DNA from: Dactylonectria macrodidyma
Lineage: Eukaryota > Ascomycota > Sordariomycetes > Hypocreales > Nectriaceae
Reading direction: 5' to 3'
DNA: 64,000 nucleotides
NCBI GenBank assembly: GCA_020744425.1
Contig: JAGMUV010000034.1
Span: forward strand, 1 to 64,000
Shown: positions 54,832 to 64,000 of the stretch, one piece after another
Numbering within the stretch: position 1 is the first letter of the stretch
Layout: the number at the start of each line of letters is the position of its first letter
The notes under the pieces: generated by a model
The model's input: only the letters and a program-made list of their open reading frames with translations
Told to the model about the DNA's origin: nothing
Database searches by the model: none
Position numbers and translations under genes: made by a program

Positions 54832-56041
54832 ATATTAATATTTTCTATTTTTATTTTTATATTATTATTACTTAATATAAAGTTATTTTAATTATAAAAG
54901 ATTTTAAAATATTCTTATAATTAATTAAACAAAATTAATCTTAAATTAATTTAAAAAAAAATGCTATTAATTTATAATATTTTACATTTTAAAAAAAGAT
55001 TAGGTATTATATATATTCTTTATATGATACATAAAATTATTAAGCTAAATTTTATAAAATATTTAATATTAATTATTAGCTTTAATAATATATTTAAATA
55101 TAATTAAAAATATATATTATATTTAATATAATAATTATAAGTAAGTTTCTATTTTAAAAATAAGAATAACTTTTTATATGTTTTTTAATATAATTTAATG
55201 TCTTATTTATTAATATATTAAAATTAAATATATAAAAAAATATTTTGAAAGAAAATTTATATATTTTATATACTTTTATTATTATATTTAATTATATTAT
55301 TATAAGTTTCTTTAATAAGCTTACTTAATAAAGATGTATTAAGTATAATATTATTTTAATAAAATTTAATATAAGTTTAGAATTAATTTATATAAAAATT
55401 TAATTAAAATCTTATTAAAATAATATAAGAATAATATATTTATATTAAAGTCAAAATATTATAAAAGGGCTATTTTTAGAAGTATTTAATTAATTAAAGA
55501 ATTTAATTATAAAATATTAATAAAATATTACGTATTTAATAATTTAAACATTGTATAAAGCTTACATAAGAAAGAAAGAAAAGTTAAAATAAAATACATA
55601 TTATAATAAAAATAATATATAATTTATATATAATTCTTGTATATATATTTATTGTTTAAAATATTAAATAATATATAAATTTATTAAAGTAGTATTATTT
55701 ATTTATATATAATTAAAGAGATTAAAATAAAATATAAAAAAAATACTATAATATATAAAATTATTTTATCATCTCTTATTCATTTTATTATATTTTATTT
55801 TATAAAAATCTTTAACTTATATATTAATTATATGTCAAATATATATATAAATAAAAAATTATTAACAAAACCTTTCTTATAAAAGATTTTAAATTATATT
55901 TAAAAATAGTAAAACTTTATATTGTCTATTTTATATTAAAATTAAAATATGTTAAAAAACTATTTTATTAATATATATTTTTTAATATATTAAAATACTT
56001 TTAAATTAAATTTTAAATTAATTTAATATAATCTTATTTAT

Positions 56042-56236
56042 TGTCACGGGCCAGATGAGATCAACTCAAGAGGTAATGCCACTGTATTGCGAGAATACTA
56101 CGATGAAGAGGAAAGAGAGAAAGCGGGCAGGCGCGTAGACGCGTAGACGCGTTGATAGTCCCTGTGGCCTGCCCCGTGCGTCCTAGTTACGTATCGACCC
56201 CACCCTGGGTCCAGCGCTCCGGACGCTCCCGTCACA
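56042..56236. mobile_element. 195-bp element with TTTAT target duplication
   Basis: It runs from TGTCACGGGCCAG to CTCCCGTCACA with TG...CA ends. TTTAT is on both sides (56037-56041 and 56237-56241). It is GC-rich compared with its surroundings and has tandem GCGTAGAC repeats near 56133. The ends resemble those of the 383-bp element. It is either a short solo LTR or an internal-deletion derivative. Confidence 0.74.
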
Positions 56237-56939
56237 TTTATAATGTAAAACTTTTAACATTTTAAATAATATATTAAATATCTATAAAATATCTTATTAT
56301 ATTAAAAATGTTTTATTTAAATTGAAAATTGAAAATTCTTATAGTTTTTTATTTATAAAAAAATGTTTTATATTATATATTTATATATTTATAAATAACT
56401 TTAATATTATATCTTTATATTAAAATATTTAAAATTTTGAAAAGAATTTTAAAAAAGAATTTTCTATAATTAAATATAATGAGTTAAATTTATTTAAATA
56501 ATTGTTTATTAAATATATATTATTAATATTAATTTCTTTTAAGAGAAAATGGATTCTTAATTCAATATAGAATTTAAAAAGGTTTTCTACTTATATACCT
56601 ATTTTCTTTAATTAAATATCTATTTTTAAATACTATTTTCTATTTTGATTATATAGTTACTGACAACCATTTAAGGGGATGACAAGGGTTTTTGGGACCA
56701 ACCTCGGGACGAGGTTGGTAGGCGGCTTGCCCCACAATGCCAACGGGTAGTCTTTTTTTGAAAAAAAGAAAAAAAAAAAAAAAAAAGGAAAAAGCTACAT
56801 TATGAATTTTATTTGAATAAAAAACCGTTAGCCAACTTATACTCTTCATAAACTTTATTTTAATAACAAAAAAAGTTTTTCCTTTGTAATATTTTTTATT
56901 TTAATTTAACCTTTTTGTTATTAATAAGTCTAACTGTTA

Positions 56940-57135
56940 AATAGTGGCAAAAGGAAGCTCATGGAAGTAGCTTGAAAGGCTGATAAGTATTGCCATCAAA
57001 GATGACAGCTGCCACCTATTGCCACAGGCTTAGCAAGCAGCTTCCAGTTGGTTCCACATAGCACAGAAAAGGCATATAGAGCTTGCTCCAAAACCTCAAG
57101 CAGCAAGTGGGGACACAGAAGTCACGGACAATAAT
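56940..57135. other. GC-balanced island in AT-rich DNA
   Basis: About 190 bp of mixed-composition sequence (from AGTGGCAAAAGGAAGCTC to GACACAGAAGTCACGGACAA) interrupt the AT-rich region. It includes the repeated words GCCACCTATTGCCAC and AGCAGCTTCCAG. I found no termini or target duplication, so its nature is open: a mobile-element fragment or a remnant of unmutated DNA. Confidence 0.5.
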
Positions 57136-58109
57136 TGACAATATTATTATTAAAAAATATAATTTACAAAGTAGTACTTTTATAAGAAGCGTAAATCCTT
57201 ATTAAAACTTAAAAAAATAAGATTATTCTTTAACTTACAAATAGTTTTGTTTTTAAAAATCTACGAAATTTTATAGTTAATATTAATTAAATAACAGACT
57301 CAGTTTTAAATTTTAGAGAATTCTTCATAAAGATTGTAATTTAAGATATAAATACTAAGAAATTACGAAGTGCCTCACTCGCTTATTATATACATTACTA
57401 TTTTTAAAAAATTTGTGATAATTCTTAAATAAATTCAGAACAAAATATAAATATATATAATTCCATATATAAAGTATATCAAAATGAAAAGATTATAAAT
57501 TTATTTTTATGTATTATTATAAAAAGAATATAAAAAGAAATATACAACATAAAGATGAAATCTATTTCGTTAAAAAATTAAATATTATAGTTTTTATAAA
57601 AATGTTAATAAAATTTAAAAAAGTTATATTAAACTGTAATGAATTTCTTAAATTTATAAAAACATAAAGAAATTAATATTATTTTAATATTAATGATTTA
57701 ATATATTGGTTATTTACGTTTTAATAATTTTTTAATTTAAAGTATAAGAAAATAATAAAAAGAAACCTACTAATACTTTAAAAATTAATATATAAAAATG
57801 AAGGTAATAAAATCTTATTTTTAATATTATAATAAAAAGTAAAATATTTAAAGATTACATCGGTTTTTGCATAATTAGATAAAATAATATATAAAATATA
57901 ATATAACCTTTATTAAAAATATTAAAATTAAAAATAAAAAGGATATTGTTTAAATTTTTTTTTATAAAACAACCTTTTAAATTAAATAGTACACTTGAAT
58001 TGAGAGAATATATTTATTATTATCTTTATTTTTATAAGTTTTAAATAAAATTTTTTACAATTGACTATTAATATTCTTCTTAATTATTCTTTTTAAGTCT
58101 AATATATAT

Positions 58110-58345
58110 GTAATTAAGCAAGTGTCACAAAGTAAGTGTCACACCTGTACTATATAGCTAAAAGTGTAAATTTTAGATTTTCTAAAACGGACTATTTAGT
58201 AAGCTTTTCTTAAAAAAACCAACGCTATATTCTTTAGAAAAAAGCCATATGGCAATTTTTTTTTTAATGTATATATATAATAAGTATGCGGCGCACTTAT
58301 ACTATGCGGCTAAAAGTGTAAAATTCATATATTCTAAAACGGGCT
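58110..58345. repeat. Direct repeat related to the local MITE family
   Basis: Two diverged copies of a 60-bp block (TATAGCTAAAAGTGTAAA then TTCTAAAACGG-CTAT) lie at about 58149 and 58294, 145 bp apart. A third relative is inside the MITE at 59934-60341. They are probably fragments of the same element family. Confidence 0.6.
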
Positions 58346-58788
58346 ATATATAGCTTTAGGATTTTTAAAAAAAATTAGATTCAAATGTTTTTATTAGACT
58401 TTTAAGTAATTTACTTAATTTTTTAAAATTAAGAATAAGAAAAAAGATAGTGCGAATAAGATTTTTCTAAATACCTCTCTAAGGAACTTTTCCAAAAATT
58501 TAAGAAGCCTTACACTTATTATTATAAATAGACTCTTATCCCTCCTCTTTTAGAAACCAGAACCTTCCACCGCTAAAACCTTCTATCTAGAAGTAATTGT
58601 AAGATTTACATGGATTCTAACGCATTATTCCTTTGCCTATATATTAGTTAATATAAGGTTAGCTTATAGGTATATAACTTATATATTATAGCTATTATTT
58701 CTTTCCTTTTAATTTTTAAATTGATTCTTTTAATAAAACTTATTTCATTATAATTTATTAAATTATATCTATATTTTAATATAATGTA

Positions 58789-59219
58789 CTTGATAAGTGA
58801 GTGGGCCAAACAAGCGAGTGGGCCACTTTGAAATTTCCTAGCATTTACACCTTAAATGAAAATATCTTTAAAATATTCTCTAAAATTAAAACTAAGAGTA
58901 AAATAGCTAATACTATAGAAATAGCTCTATTATATATTAAAAAATAAATATATATTTTCTTAGATTTTTTTAAAAATTACTTAATAAGCTATATTAAAAA
59001 TACTTATTCGCACTGTATACCTAGCTATTTCTATATAAAGGAATTTTTTTAAAAAATTTAAAAAATCATTATATAGTTTTCTTTTTAATTAAATAATTAA
59101 AATTATTTTTATTTTATTTTTAATAATTAGATAGCTAGTTTTAAAAATTTAAGGTTTAGCTCTTTTTAGTGCACAGTATTCGTGGCCCACTCGCTTGTTT
59201 GGCCCACTCACTTATCAAG
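58789..59219. mobile_element. TA-flanked MITE with perfect inverted termini
   Basis: The termini match perfectly over about 38 bp, starting CTTGATAAGTGAGTGGGCC and containing GAGTGGGCCA twice. TA lies at both ends (58787-58788 and 59220-59221). The interior of about 355 bp is AT-rich and noncoding. Length, termini and TA fit a mariner-type MITE. The perfect termini suggest they are recent or have escaped mutation. Confidence 0.85.
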
Positions 59220-59933
59220 TACGTTAGCTGATAAAAACAGATTCTTTTAAAAAAAAATACTAATAAATTACTAATTAAAGTATTGTATAATTAAATTTAC
59301 TAATTATAGCCTTCATTATATACCGTAAGCTGACTAAATAAAATGCTTTTTATAGCTTTAAAAGTAAGCTTAAATATTTTTTAATTCTTTTAATTAATAT
59401 ATATATAAAATAATTTTTATATATAAATATTAGTAAAGGTCCACGGAGCTATTATATAATATATATATTATGTTTATTTAGTTTAAGGGATTTATTAAAA
59501 TTAATTTCTAATTAGTTAAATCATAATGTAAACTTACGAGGTAATTAATTTATAAAATATATATAAATTAGAATTATAACGTAATTTAGAATGTAAGAGC
59601 CTATAAGGCTTTTATTATGTAATGATTTTGCCTTCTAATACCTACCTTTTCTATCTAGCCTTTTAACTTTGCTTTTTAATTTAGCTCTTCTAGCTAATTA
59701 ATGTATCTTAAAGGGTTAGTTAGAATAGTAAGGCTTATTATTATACCTTAATGTAATAGAAACTAGTTAATTAAGTTATTATTACCTTAGGCTTAGGTTT
59801 TAAGCCCTTACATTATATATTACTATTATTATTTTTAACTATTTGACCTCTTAGCCCCCTCTGGATATGCGCTACTAAGGACTATAACTTTAATGAAGAA
59901 GTTAAATTATTATATAACGTATATGATAAGCGA

Positions 59934-60341
59934 GTGCATCAAACAAATGAATGCACCACTTATACTGTACAACTAAAACTCATAATTTTCAATTTCCTAA
60001 AATTAGCTACATAATTCTATAAGTCCTAGGGGATTAATCTTAAATATTTAAATAAAAAAGTCACAAGACAGTATTTTTTTCTACTTAAAAATTTTAGCTT
60101 CTTAAAAATAAAAATAAAGAAAAAAAAACAGTGTGAATAAGAATTTTTTAAATAACTTTATAACGAATTTTTTTAAAAGTCTAGGAAAATTCGCCATTAT
60201 TGCAATTAAATTAATAGATTTATGATTTAAATTATAGCCATTCAAAGCCTAGTTTTGATTTTTAAAGTTTTTTTAAAAAGTCTCGTTTTAAGGTGTAAAA
60301 CTGCTTTGGTGCACTCGCTGGTTTGGTGCACACGCTTATCA
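59934..60341. mobile_element. Second MITE of the same TIR family, diverged
   Basis: The left end TGATAAGCGAGTGCATCAAA and the inverted right end TGATAAGCGTGTGCACCAAA flank a 408-bp element with TA on both sides. The differences are mostly C/T or G/A, as RIP would give. The termini share the TGATAAG-GTG--CCAAAC pattern with the element at 58789. Confidence 0.75.
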
Positions 60342-63008
60342 TAGCTATACGTTAGCTTTCTTCAGGGAATTATAAGTAATTGAAGACTACTTTTATTAAT
60401 AACTTTTAGTTAGAATTCTATTTTTAAGTTAGAATTAAGTAAAGACTATTAATAATCTTTTAATTTTAAGTTAGTAAACAGATAAGAGAAAACAAATCAA
60501 ATATTAAAATATTACTTTTAATATAATAATAAATATTAAGATAATTAGATAATATTACTTTATAATAGCTAATATATTTATAATAGTATTAAAAATATAA
60601 TAACTAAATATATGCCTTTTGAAATATTATTAAAATATTTACTAGAGATTTACTTATAAATTCAAAGCAATATTTTAAAAATAGGAATTTTAAAAGTAAA
60701 TATATAAATACATTACTTACAAGAATTATATACATCTTTAAAAAATTATGGAAAGAAAGTAATTAAGTCTTAAGTAAAATATTATAATTATGAATATTTA
60801 AATACAACTTATAAATTAGAAGAATTTATTAGTTTATTTATAAAATATATTTATATTAAAGAACGTAAAAAGAAATTAGTATTAAGATAAATTAAGCTAT
60901 TTTAAATATTAAAATATATTAATATATAATAACTATATCAAATTACACTAATAAAATATACTTAATAAGTTTTGAAAGAAAATATAAGAAATATATAAAA
61001 TGTAATTAGAGACTTTTTAAAATTAGTAGTAAAATATAAGTAAGTACTAACTAATGTAATTAAAAGTAATCTTAAACATATAAAAGAAGACTATAGAAAT
61101 ATTAAATAATTAATATATTAAAGATTATTAATTAAATACCTAAATAAATACTAATAAATATTATACTAATATTAATTTATTATCTGATTTTAATAGTTTT
61201 ATGTTAAATAAGATATTAATTAATTTAATTTTTATTTTCATTTAAAAAGTTTGAAAATGTTAAATAATTCAATAACAAATAATAAAGATACAATGCAAAC
61301 TTATGGTTAAAAAATCTCTTTAAATCTAATATAATAAATAGCAATACGAAATGGTATTAACTTGAATAAACTTATAACTAAACCATGTAAGAATAAAGTT
61401 AAAATCCTTAATAACAACTTTTTTTAAAGCTTAATATTATAGGTTAAAAGAAATTAAATATGAAATATATACTATATATTAATAATACTTAAAGCCTTAA
61501 GATAAATATTTTTATATAATTGGTTAAAAGATATATGAAGCTGTTATAATAAAGAAAACATATATTGGTAGTTAGATTAGAAGATAACTACAGGAGGGGT
61601 TAATTAGAAGTCCAAAGAGCTTTAAATTAAATAATAATTATAATAATAGTTACATATAATAATATTTTATAACAAATTCATAATGTTTTAGAGTATATAA
61701 AAGAAATTAGAAATATATAATTTAATATTACTTTTTAAAATAAAATAGAAAAAGGACTTTAGAAGTAGGGCTTTCGGAGGGGGGGATACTATAAAAGCTA
61801 TAAGAAAGATTAGAACTAGATCAATTAGCTGTAAAAGCAATGTAATAACTAAGAGATGTATAACTTCTGAAATAGTAGTAATCCCTAGATAAAGGAAGCC
61901 AGGCCCCTTTAGAAGAGGGAGCAAGTTTTAACTTAGTTTCATTTCTTATATATCTTTATTTTATTTAATTACTATATCTTTTACTAATTCTATTATAAGA
62001 GTATTATTTTTAATTTTTATCTTACATTTTTTAAAAGCTTATAAAGCTTTTTTCTTTTTTATTAAATAGATAAGCTTTTAATTTTTAATTTTTTTATTAA
62101 AAAAAGTAGGACTATTAAAACAGCCATTTAGGCTTTTATTTTTTATATTATTATGTTTTTTTTATATATTTAGATACCTTAAGGTATTATAAAAAAAAAA
62201 GGACTTAGTTAATGAGTTAATTTAATTATAAATATATTTTTATTCTTCCTTTTTTAAACTTTCTTACACTAAGTCCTTTAACTTAGGCTTATAGTTAATA
62301 TTAAAAGTAAGTACAAAATTTATTTCATTTTTAATATTCTTTCTTTAACTATATTAATTAATATAAAGTAAGCTTATATTTATATAACTTACATCTTGTA
62401 ACTTTCTAGGTTATTAAAAAGCATTATTAATAGCTATTCTTTTCTTTTCTTTTTAAGCTAATTCTTTTAATAAAACTTATTTTATTCTAATTTTTTAACT
62501 TACAGTTAAATCTAATAAAGCCAATAAAACTAGATTCTTTTAGACAATATAGTAATTAAAAATTACTAATTAAATAAGCATTTTATAACTAAATTAACTA
62601 ATTCTCCCCTTTATTATATATCTTAAGTTAACTAAATAAAATGCTTTTTTATAGCTTTAAAAGTAAGCTTAATTATTTTTTAATTCATTTAATTAATATA
62701 TATATATGAACTAATTTTTATATATTAATATTAATAAGGATTTACTAAGTTATTCTATAATATACTGTTAATTAAAAAAAGATGTCATAAAATATTTATA
62801 TTTATTATTCATTCAAAGCTTCATAAATTTATAAATATTTCTAAAATAGTTTATTTGAAAGTTAATATTTATTATTAAGTATTTTATTAATTTTATTAAA
62901 AATTTTTAAATAAAAGTTCTTAGTAGCATATATATCTAAATGACGGCCAGAAGTTAAATAGCTAAACAAAATAAAAGAAACTAATAAAGATAATATTATT
63001 ATTATAAG

Positions 63009-64000
63009 CAGGGTTGCGAAATTAGTTAGTATATACTAACTAAATACTAATTCTATTAATACTTAGTTAGTATATACTAATTCCAATTAGTATTTAGTTA
63101 GTACTAACTTATACTAATACTAACTAATTTAGTTAGTATATACTAAGATCTTTATTATTTAGTATTTATACTAATTAATATTTTAGTATTTAATATTTTA
63201 AAATACTAAAATAGAATTAATAAAATAATAAAAGTACTTAAGTATTCTTTTATTTATTAATTATTTTCTTAAGCTAATTATATCTATTTAAATAAATAGC
63301 TATATAATTAATAAATAACTAATATAATTAGCAAATAGTAATATTGACTTATAAAAACTAAATTAATAAGCAGCTAAATAATTATAATATAACTATGTAT
63401 TTACATATCTTAATTAAATAGTTATTCAATTAATTTATAACTATAATAAGTACTAAATAGCTATATAACTAATAAGTAACTATATAATATATAAATAGTA
63501 GTATAATAATATAGAGAAGAAATAATCTAATTTATAAATTGCTTTAATAATAATATAAAAAGGATTTAATTTAAACTTAAAAATAAATCTATTCTAATTC
63601 AATTTCCTCTTCAATTTTTTCCTCCTTTTTTAATTCCTTAAAGCTTCTATACCAGCTTTTTAGTAAAATTAGCTGTTTTACTGTATTAGGTAAAAGCCTC
63701 TTTCTTGACTTAGTAATAATATTATTACTAATAGAAAAAGTACTTTCTATACTAGCTGATGTACCTGGATAGCTAAATAGCGTCTAGCTAATATAACTAA
63801 ATTAGGAAATCGTATAGAATTATTTCTTTAAACTTCTAGAATATTAGTCTAAGATTAATAAATAAGTTATATATATAAAGTAAATAATAGAATATTACTT
63901 ATATAAAATTCATTATCTGGCCCTTCATTAGAAGATTCAGCTTCTAATTGGTTATCTTGACCTAATCCATCTAATGATATATTAGGCCTAATTGGGTGCT
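63009..64000 (-). mobile_element. hAT-type transposon, left part, runs off the window
   Basis: The start CAGGGTTGCGAAATTAG is a hAT-like terminus. It is followed by closely packed TTAGTTAGTAT/ATACTAACTAA palindromes to about 63160. A minus-strand frame ending at 63589 encodes the C-terminal dimerisation part of a hAT transposase. The other end and the 8-bp target duplication must lie beyond 64000. Confidence 0.68.
63589..63783 (-). pseudogene. hAT transposase C-terminal fragment
   Basis: About 64 codons before the stop read PGTSASIESTFSISNNII, then TKSRKRLLPNTVKQLILLKS and W. This fits the hAT C-terminal (hATC) signature, in which an S/A-S-x-E-S/R-x-F-S motif is followed by an R-x-x-L and L-L-K-x-W helix. 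The tail is Glu/Lys-rich. Upstream on this strand the frame is closed by a stop, so the gene is broken or the reading frame shifts. Codons are very AT-rich, like the region. Confidence 0.7.

Larger units (their letters stand above)
54255..56747. mobile_element. 2.5-kb TIR element with TA ends, degraded interior
   Basis: The left terminus 54255-54341 and the right terminus about 56660-56747 are inverted copies about 87 bp long, starting CCCGTTGGCATTGTGGGGC. They differ by a one-base indel (CCCTGTC versus CCCTTGTC). TA flanks both ends (54253-54254 and 56748-56749), as expected for the Tc1/mariner/pogo class. Each TIR carries the hairpin CCAACCTCG/CGAGGTTGG. The interior is very AT-rich with no transposase frame and contains two younger insertions. 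It may be a RIP-degraded transposon, or two small elements facing each other. Confidence 0.75.
54342..64000. other. AT-rich, gene-poor region
   Basis: By eye, well over three quarters of bases are A or T, apart from short islands that match young insertions. Stops are frequent in all frames. This is what repeat-induced point mutation leaves in duplicated DNA of filamentous ascomycetes; the cause is inferred. The stretches 54832-56041, 56237-56659, 57131-58110, 59223-59931 and 60344-63008 hold nothing I can name. Confidence 0.85.

Noticed and set aside
61688..61924. 78-codon minus-strand hydrophobic frame in AT-rich DNA
   Set aside because: Leu/Ile/Phe-rich output is expected from AT-rich DNA. 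No start context or family is seen.
54255..64000. A Starship captain or complete transposase hidden in the AT-rich region
   Set aside because: I looked for tyrosine-recombinase or transposase motifs in the readable stretches and found only the hAT C-terminus; stops are too frequent elsewhere.
1..64000. tRNA, rRNA and CRISPR
   Set aside because: No convincing cloverleaf with A and B boxes, no rRNA core, and no spacer-repeat pattern. The tandem arrays have no unique spacers.

Overview
The window looks like a chromosome segment of a filamentous ascomycete, probably a sordariomycete of the Hypocreales type (inference). It is eukaryotic: genes are monocistronic and widely spaced, and many are split by short introns of 46 to 75 nt with GT...AG ends and CTAAC/CTGAC-like branch sites. 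I joined exons by reading phase across each junction. Several families are typical of Pezizomycotina: DUF3723, patatin-like protein with a RING-like finger, fungal ferric reductase, trichodiene-synthase-type terpene cyclase, LysM secreted proteins, and F-box and ankyrin proteins. No rRNA, tRNA or CRISPR was seen.

Layout. (1) About 186-3000 is a complex satellite with 240-bp and 295-bp units full of small hairpins. (2) 5.6-24 kb holds scattered genes: an F-box/ankyrin protein, two paralogues flanking a four-exon F-box/LRR-like gene, two glutamine-rich proteins, a terpene synthase with intact metal-binding motifs, a small membrane protein and an arginine-rich repeat protein. (3) 24.9-41.5 kb is an accessory block. 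It contains a 30-bp minisatellite, a DUF3723 gene divergent from a pseudokinase gene, a ferric reductase, an amino-acid permease, two small unknowns, and a 961-residue patatin-like protein. DUF3723, ferric reductase and patatin-like genes are three of the gene classes reported as recurrent passengers of Starship giant transposons, so this block is the best candidate for a large mobile system here. No captain tyrosine recombinase (DUF3435) was found in the window. (4) 42-52.3 kb has a four-TM membrane protein, a possible Ser/Thr-rich surface protein, a convergent pair of secreted LysM-like proteins, a 200-bp imperfect inverted repeat, and a degenerate Ulp1-like protein.

(5) From 54,342 to the right end the composition changes abruptly to very AT-rich DNA without genes, as in RIP-degraded repeat regions. 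The switch falls exactly at the inner edge of an 87-bp terminal inverted repeat. Nested in this region I could delimit several mobile-element footprints by termini and target duplications: a 2.5-kb TIR element with TA ends, a 383-bp LTR-like element with ATATT duplications, a 195-bp element with TTTAT duplications, two TA-flanked MITEs, and at the right edge a hAT element with a recognisable transposase C-terminus.

Functionally the genes do not form one pathway. The terpene synthase lacks neighbouring tailoring enzymes, so it is not a complete metabolite cluster as seen here.
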